From Arsenicibacter sp965247375 (lineage in GTDB: Bacteria > Bacteroidota > Bacteroidia > Cytophagales > Spirosomataceae): a stretch of 64,000 nucleotides of DNA. Of this stretch, positions 62,253 to 64,000 are shown piece by piece; the stretch's first letter is position 1; every line of letters begins with the position of its first letter. A program made the position numbers and the translations under genes. The notes below the pieces were generated by a model, which was given only the letters and a program-made list of their open reading frames with translations, made no database searches and was not told the DNA's origin. The DNA lies in the NCBI GenBank assembly GCA_965247375.1, contig CBDFHU010000161.1, positions 190,024 to 254,023 of the forward strand. The letters run 5' to 3'.

Positions 62253-62408
62253 TTAGCGATCAGGGCATTTCTTGCAACGTTTGCCCTTCTTGTACTTTTT
62301 GCAGCATTTTTTCAATACACACTCATCCAGCACCCGCGATTTTTCCATGATGCTGAGCCGCATACCTGCATCCGGCAAGCTATTCATCAACACATCCTCC
62401 TGCTCCAT
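62253..62408 (-). CDS. 51-residue Lys/Cys-rich small protein
   Basis: Small ORF MEQEDVLMNS...; the C-terminal half is KKCCKKYKKGKRCKKCP, with five Cys in the mature tail and seven or more Lys. The ATG has an AT-rich upstream and no overlapping gene competes. The Cys pattern may bind zinc or haem; the basic stretch could bind nucleic acid. The family is not known to me, but I believe I have seen the KKCCKKYKKGKRCK type in relatives. Confidence 0.6.
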   Translation of the reverse strand: MEQEDVLMNSLPDAGMRLSIMEKSRVLDECVLKKCCKKYKKGKRCKKCPDR

Positions 62409-62552
62409 CTGCTCATTTAGTTTATACAAAACTATTTATTATTTATAATTAATCCAAATAAATAACTTATTCTTATACAACCGGCGACTTCGGTAATTGA
62501 CATTTTTTATACCTTTAACAAAGTACTTCACCAGCCCCATTCCTGACAGGTC

Positions 62553-62965
62553 ATGCAACTACAAATCAGAGGTTTACAACGCTTCAAGGGATACGCCCCT
62601 TTTTTATTACGGGTAGTTTGTGCCTGGAAATTATACGATGCAGCCGGCATACCGCTTTGCATCCCGCCGAGGGAATTCCAGGGTATGCCGACTGGCTGAC
62701 GACCCTCCACTTCCCGTTCCCGACCATTGCTGCTGTTCTGTCGGCCTATACTGAATTTCTGGGGGCCATCAGCTTGTTACTTGGCTGGAAAGCAAGGTGG
62801 TTTTGTATCCCGTTAGCCATAAATTTTATCCTTGCGGTAATAGCCGGACATTGGGCAATCGGTGATAGTTTTACGAATACCTTCCCGGCTCTGATACTAT
62901 TGGCAACAAGCCTGTTTTTGTTCATCAATGGTCCGGGTAAACCGTCAATAGACGAAGGTATCTGA
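62553..62965 (+). pseudogene. DoxX family membrane protein with an apparent frameshift
   Basis: Two frames each hold half of a DoxX protein: MQLQIRGLQRFKGYAPFLL...REFQ from ATG 62553, and GYADWLTTLHFPFPTIAAVL...GKPSIDEGI ending at 62965. They join cleanly if one G is added to the GGG run at 62681-62683. Three to four hydrophobic helices are visible (PFLLRVVCAWKL, FLGAISLLLGW, CIPLAINFILAV, ALILLATSLFLF). As sequenced it is interrupted, either a true mutation or a homopolymer error. Confidence 0.75.
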
Positions 62966-62987
62966 TCATCAACCAGTAACGCGTAAC

Positions 62988-64000
62988 GTGAAGCACTTTT
63001 TCCTCTTTTGCACGCTTTTTAGTACCATCATCGCACACGGACAAGCCGTGACCGACACAACCCTTACCGGAATTACCCGCAGCAAACTTACCCCGCTATA
63101 TTACGGTCTGGGTACCGACCGGCTCGGCGGTGCCCGTATGGAAACGCTGGACTCAGCCGTTGTGCTCCGAATCTCCGGTATTGATACCACACGGCGTTAC
63201 TGGCGCGTTCGGCTGGCTCCTTCCCTGTCGGCCTATGTACCGGTTGAGCAGGTACAGACAGATACCCTGCTCCGGTTTCCGTCTCAGGCGCTGACCGGCT
63301 CCTGGCGGACATGGGGTGATACCACCAACGGCCCCATTCCGGGGCGTTTCGATTACCTAGCCGTATCACTCCCGGCCCGCCTGCCGTACCGGAGCCGTCA
63401 GGAAGTGAACCCCAACCGGATTGTACTGGACCTGTTCGGGGTTACGAGCAATACCAACTGGATTACGCAGATGCGGACAACCAAAGGCGTTAAAAATGTC
63501 TGGTTTGAGCAGGTTGCCGATGAACAGTTACGGGTCTATATCGAATTAAACCAACCGACACACTGGGGGTATTCCGTTTATTACCAGCGCAATACGCTGA
63601 TTATCCGCATCCGGCGCGGGCCGGGTACCAAAAAACTGAAGGGATTGATTATTGCCGTTGATGCCGGGCATGGCGGCAGTAATACCGGTGCACGCGGCGA
63701 GCAGTCTAAACGGCTTGAAAAGGAATTTACGCTGGATGTGGCGCAGAAACTTAAACGGGAACTCGAACGGTCGGGAGCGCTCGTAGTACTGACCCGGAAT
63801 AAAGATACGAACATTGGTCCGACCGACCGGATTAAGGCCATGCGGCAGCTCCTGCCCGACCTGCTGGTCAGCATTCACTTCAATGCCTCGGGAAATACCG
63901 GAGTGCGGGGCTTCAGTACCTACTACAAACACCTCGGTTTCCGGTCGCTGAGTCAGGCCGTTTTGCAGGAACTGCTGACCGTAGACGCCCATGAGTTCGG
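62988..64000 (+). CDS. N-acetylmuramoyl-L-alanine amidase, partial
   Basis: GTG start; 337 codons to the window edge with no stop. Signal peptide (about 1-20, ending AHGQ), a N-terminal domain of about 205 residues, then an amidase_3 catalytic domain: IIAVDAGHGGSNTGARG (first zinc His), Glu in RLEKEFTLDV, and VSIHFNA (second His). It cleaves the amide bond of peptidoglycan during cell separation. The 3' end is outside the window. Confidence 0.88.
   Translation, partial: MKHFFLFCTLFSTIIAHGQAVTDTTLTGITRSKLTPLYYGLGTDRLGGARMETLDSAVVLRISGIDTTRRYWRVRLAPSLSAYVPVEQVQTDTLLRFPSQALTGSWRTWGDTTNGPIPGRFDYLAVSLPARLPYRSRQEVNPNRIVLDLFGVTSNTNWITQMRTTKGVKNVWFEQVADEQLRVYIELNQPTHWGYSVYYQRNTLIIRIRRGPGTKKLKGLIIAVDAGHGGSNTGARGEQSKRLEKEFTLDVAQKLKRELERSGALVVLTRNKDTNIGPTDRIKAMRQLLPDLLVSIHFNASGNTGVRGFSTYYKHLGFRSLSQAVLQELLTVDAHEF

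Noticed and set aside
62190..62420. 76-codon plus-strand frame opposite the small Lys/Cys gene
   Set aside because: Its hydrophobic content is explained by the antisense of the Lys/Cys-rich frame, and no homologue is suggested.

Overview
The window is a chromosomal segment of a Gram-negative member of the Bacteroidota, most likely Cytophagales close to Spirosoma (inference). The evidence is a HmuY-type haem lipoprotein, DUF4476, DUF11 and DUF3109 proteins, TAnnTTTG-type -7 promoter elements, A-rich rather than Shine-Dalgarno start contexts, and moderately high GC with a conspicuous excess of CCGG. I see no rRNA, tRNA, CRISPR array, phage or intact insertion sequence.

Layout. (1) 1-4238, minus strand: a compact catabolic operon (TIM-barrel epimerase/isomerase, enolase-superfamily dehydratase/racemase, VOC protein, D-2-hydroxyacid dehydrogenase, start of a large secreted dehydrogenase-like protein) for an unidentified sugar acid or polyol. 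(2) 4413-12241: an AraC/PchR-like regulator divergent from a six-gene haem operon, hmuT-hmuU-hmuV-hmuS, a TonB receptor and a HmuY-like lipoprotein. (3) 12466-20568: M28 peptidase, carboxynorspermidine dehydrogenase-like enzyme, an unknown protein, TetR regulator, aminopeptidase P, EEP phosphatase and an AraC regulator. (4) 20849-22829: aldehyde dehydrogenase plus DUF779. (5) 22960-26017: secreted PPC-domain protein, transglutaminase-like protein, then a scar in which a decayed hybrid histidine kinase remnant abuts the 3' end of an unrelated secreted repeat protein. (6) 26239-37144: mostly secreted or membrane proteins (outer-membrane barrel, NAGPA-like, DUF4476, GH18 chitinase, SGNH-DUF11 protein) with an HpcH/HpaI aldolase and an AhpD-like protein. 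(7) 37247-41677: an Anbu proteasome-like peptidase translationally coupled to a transglutaminase, GlmM and a nucleotidyltransferase. (8) 41921-47793: phenylalanine/tyrosine catabolism (hmgA, hppD, phhA, a MarR regulator, fah, a flavin reductase-like protein). (9) 47902-64000: housekeeping genes (ggt, prmC, moxR, rsmA, mgtE, dtd, an O-methyltransferase, a LysM transglycosylase, mtgA, hemW) ending in a partial N-acetylmuramoyl-L-alanine amidase.

The most notable items are: two apparent single-base frameshifts in G runs (mtgA near 59766, doxX near 62682); the two-gene scar at about 25595; three kinds of intergenic palindromic element, two of them present twice; a haem operon joining proteobacterial-style HmuTUVS to a Bacteroidetes HmuY; an alkyltransferase-like protein with Ala in place of the acceptor Cys; a 51-residue Lys/Cys-rich small protein; and a MarR promoter whose -7 element lies inside an inverted repeat.
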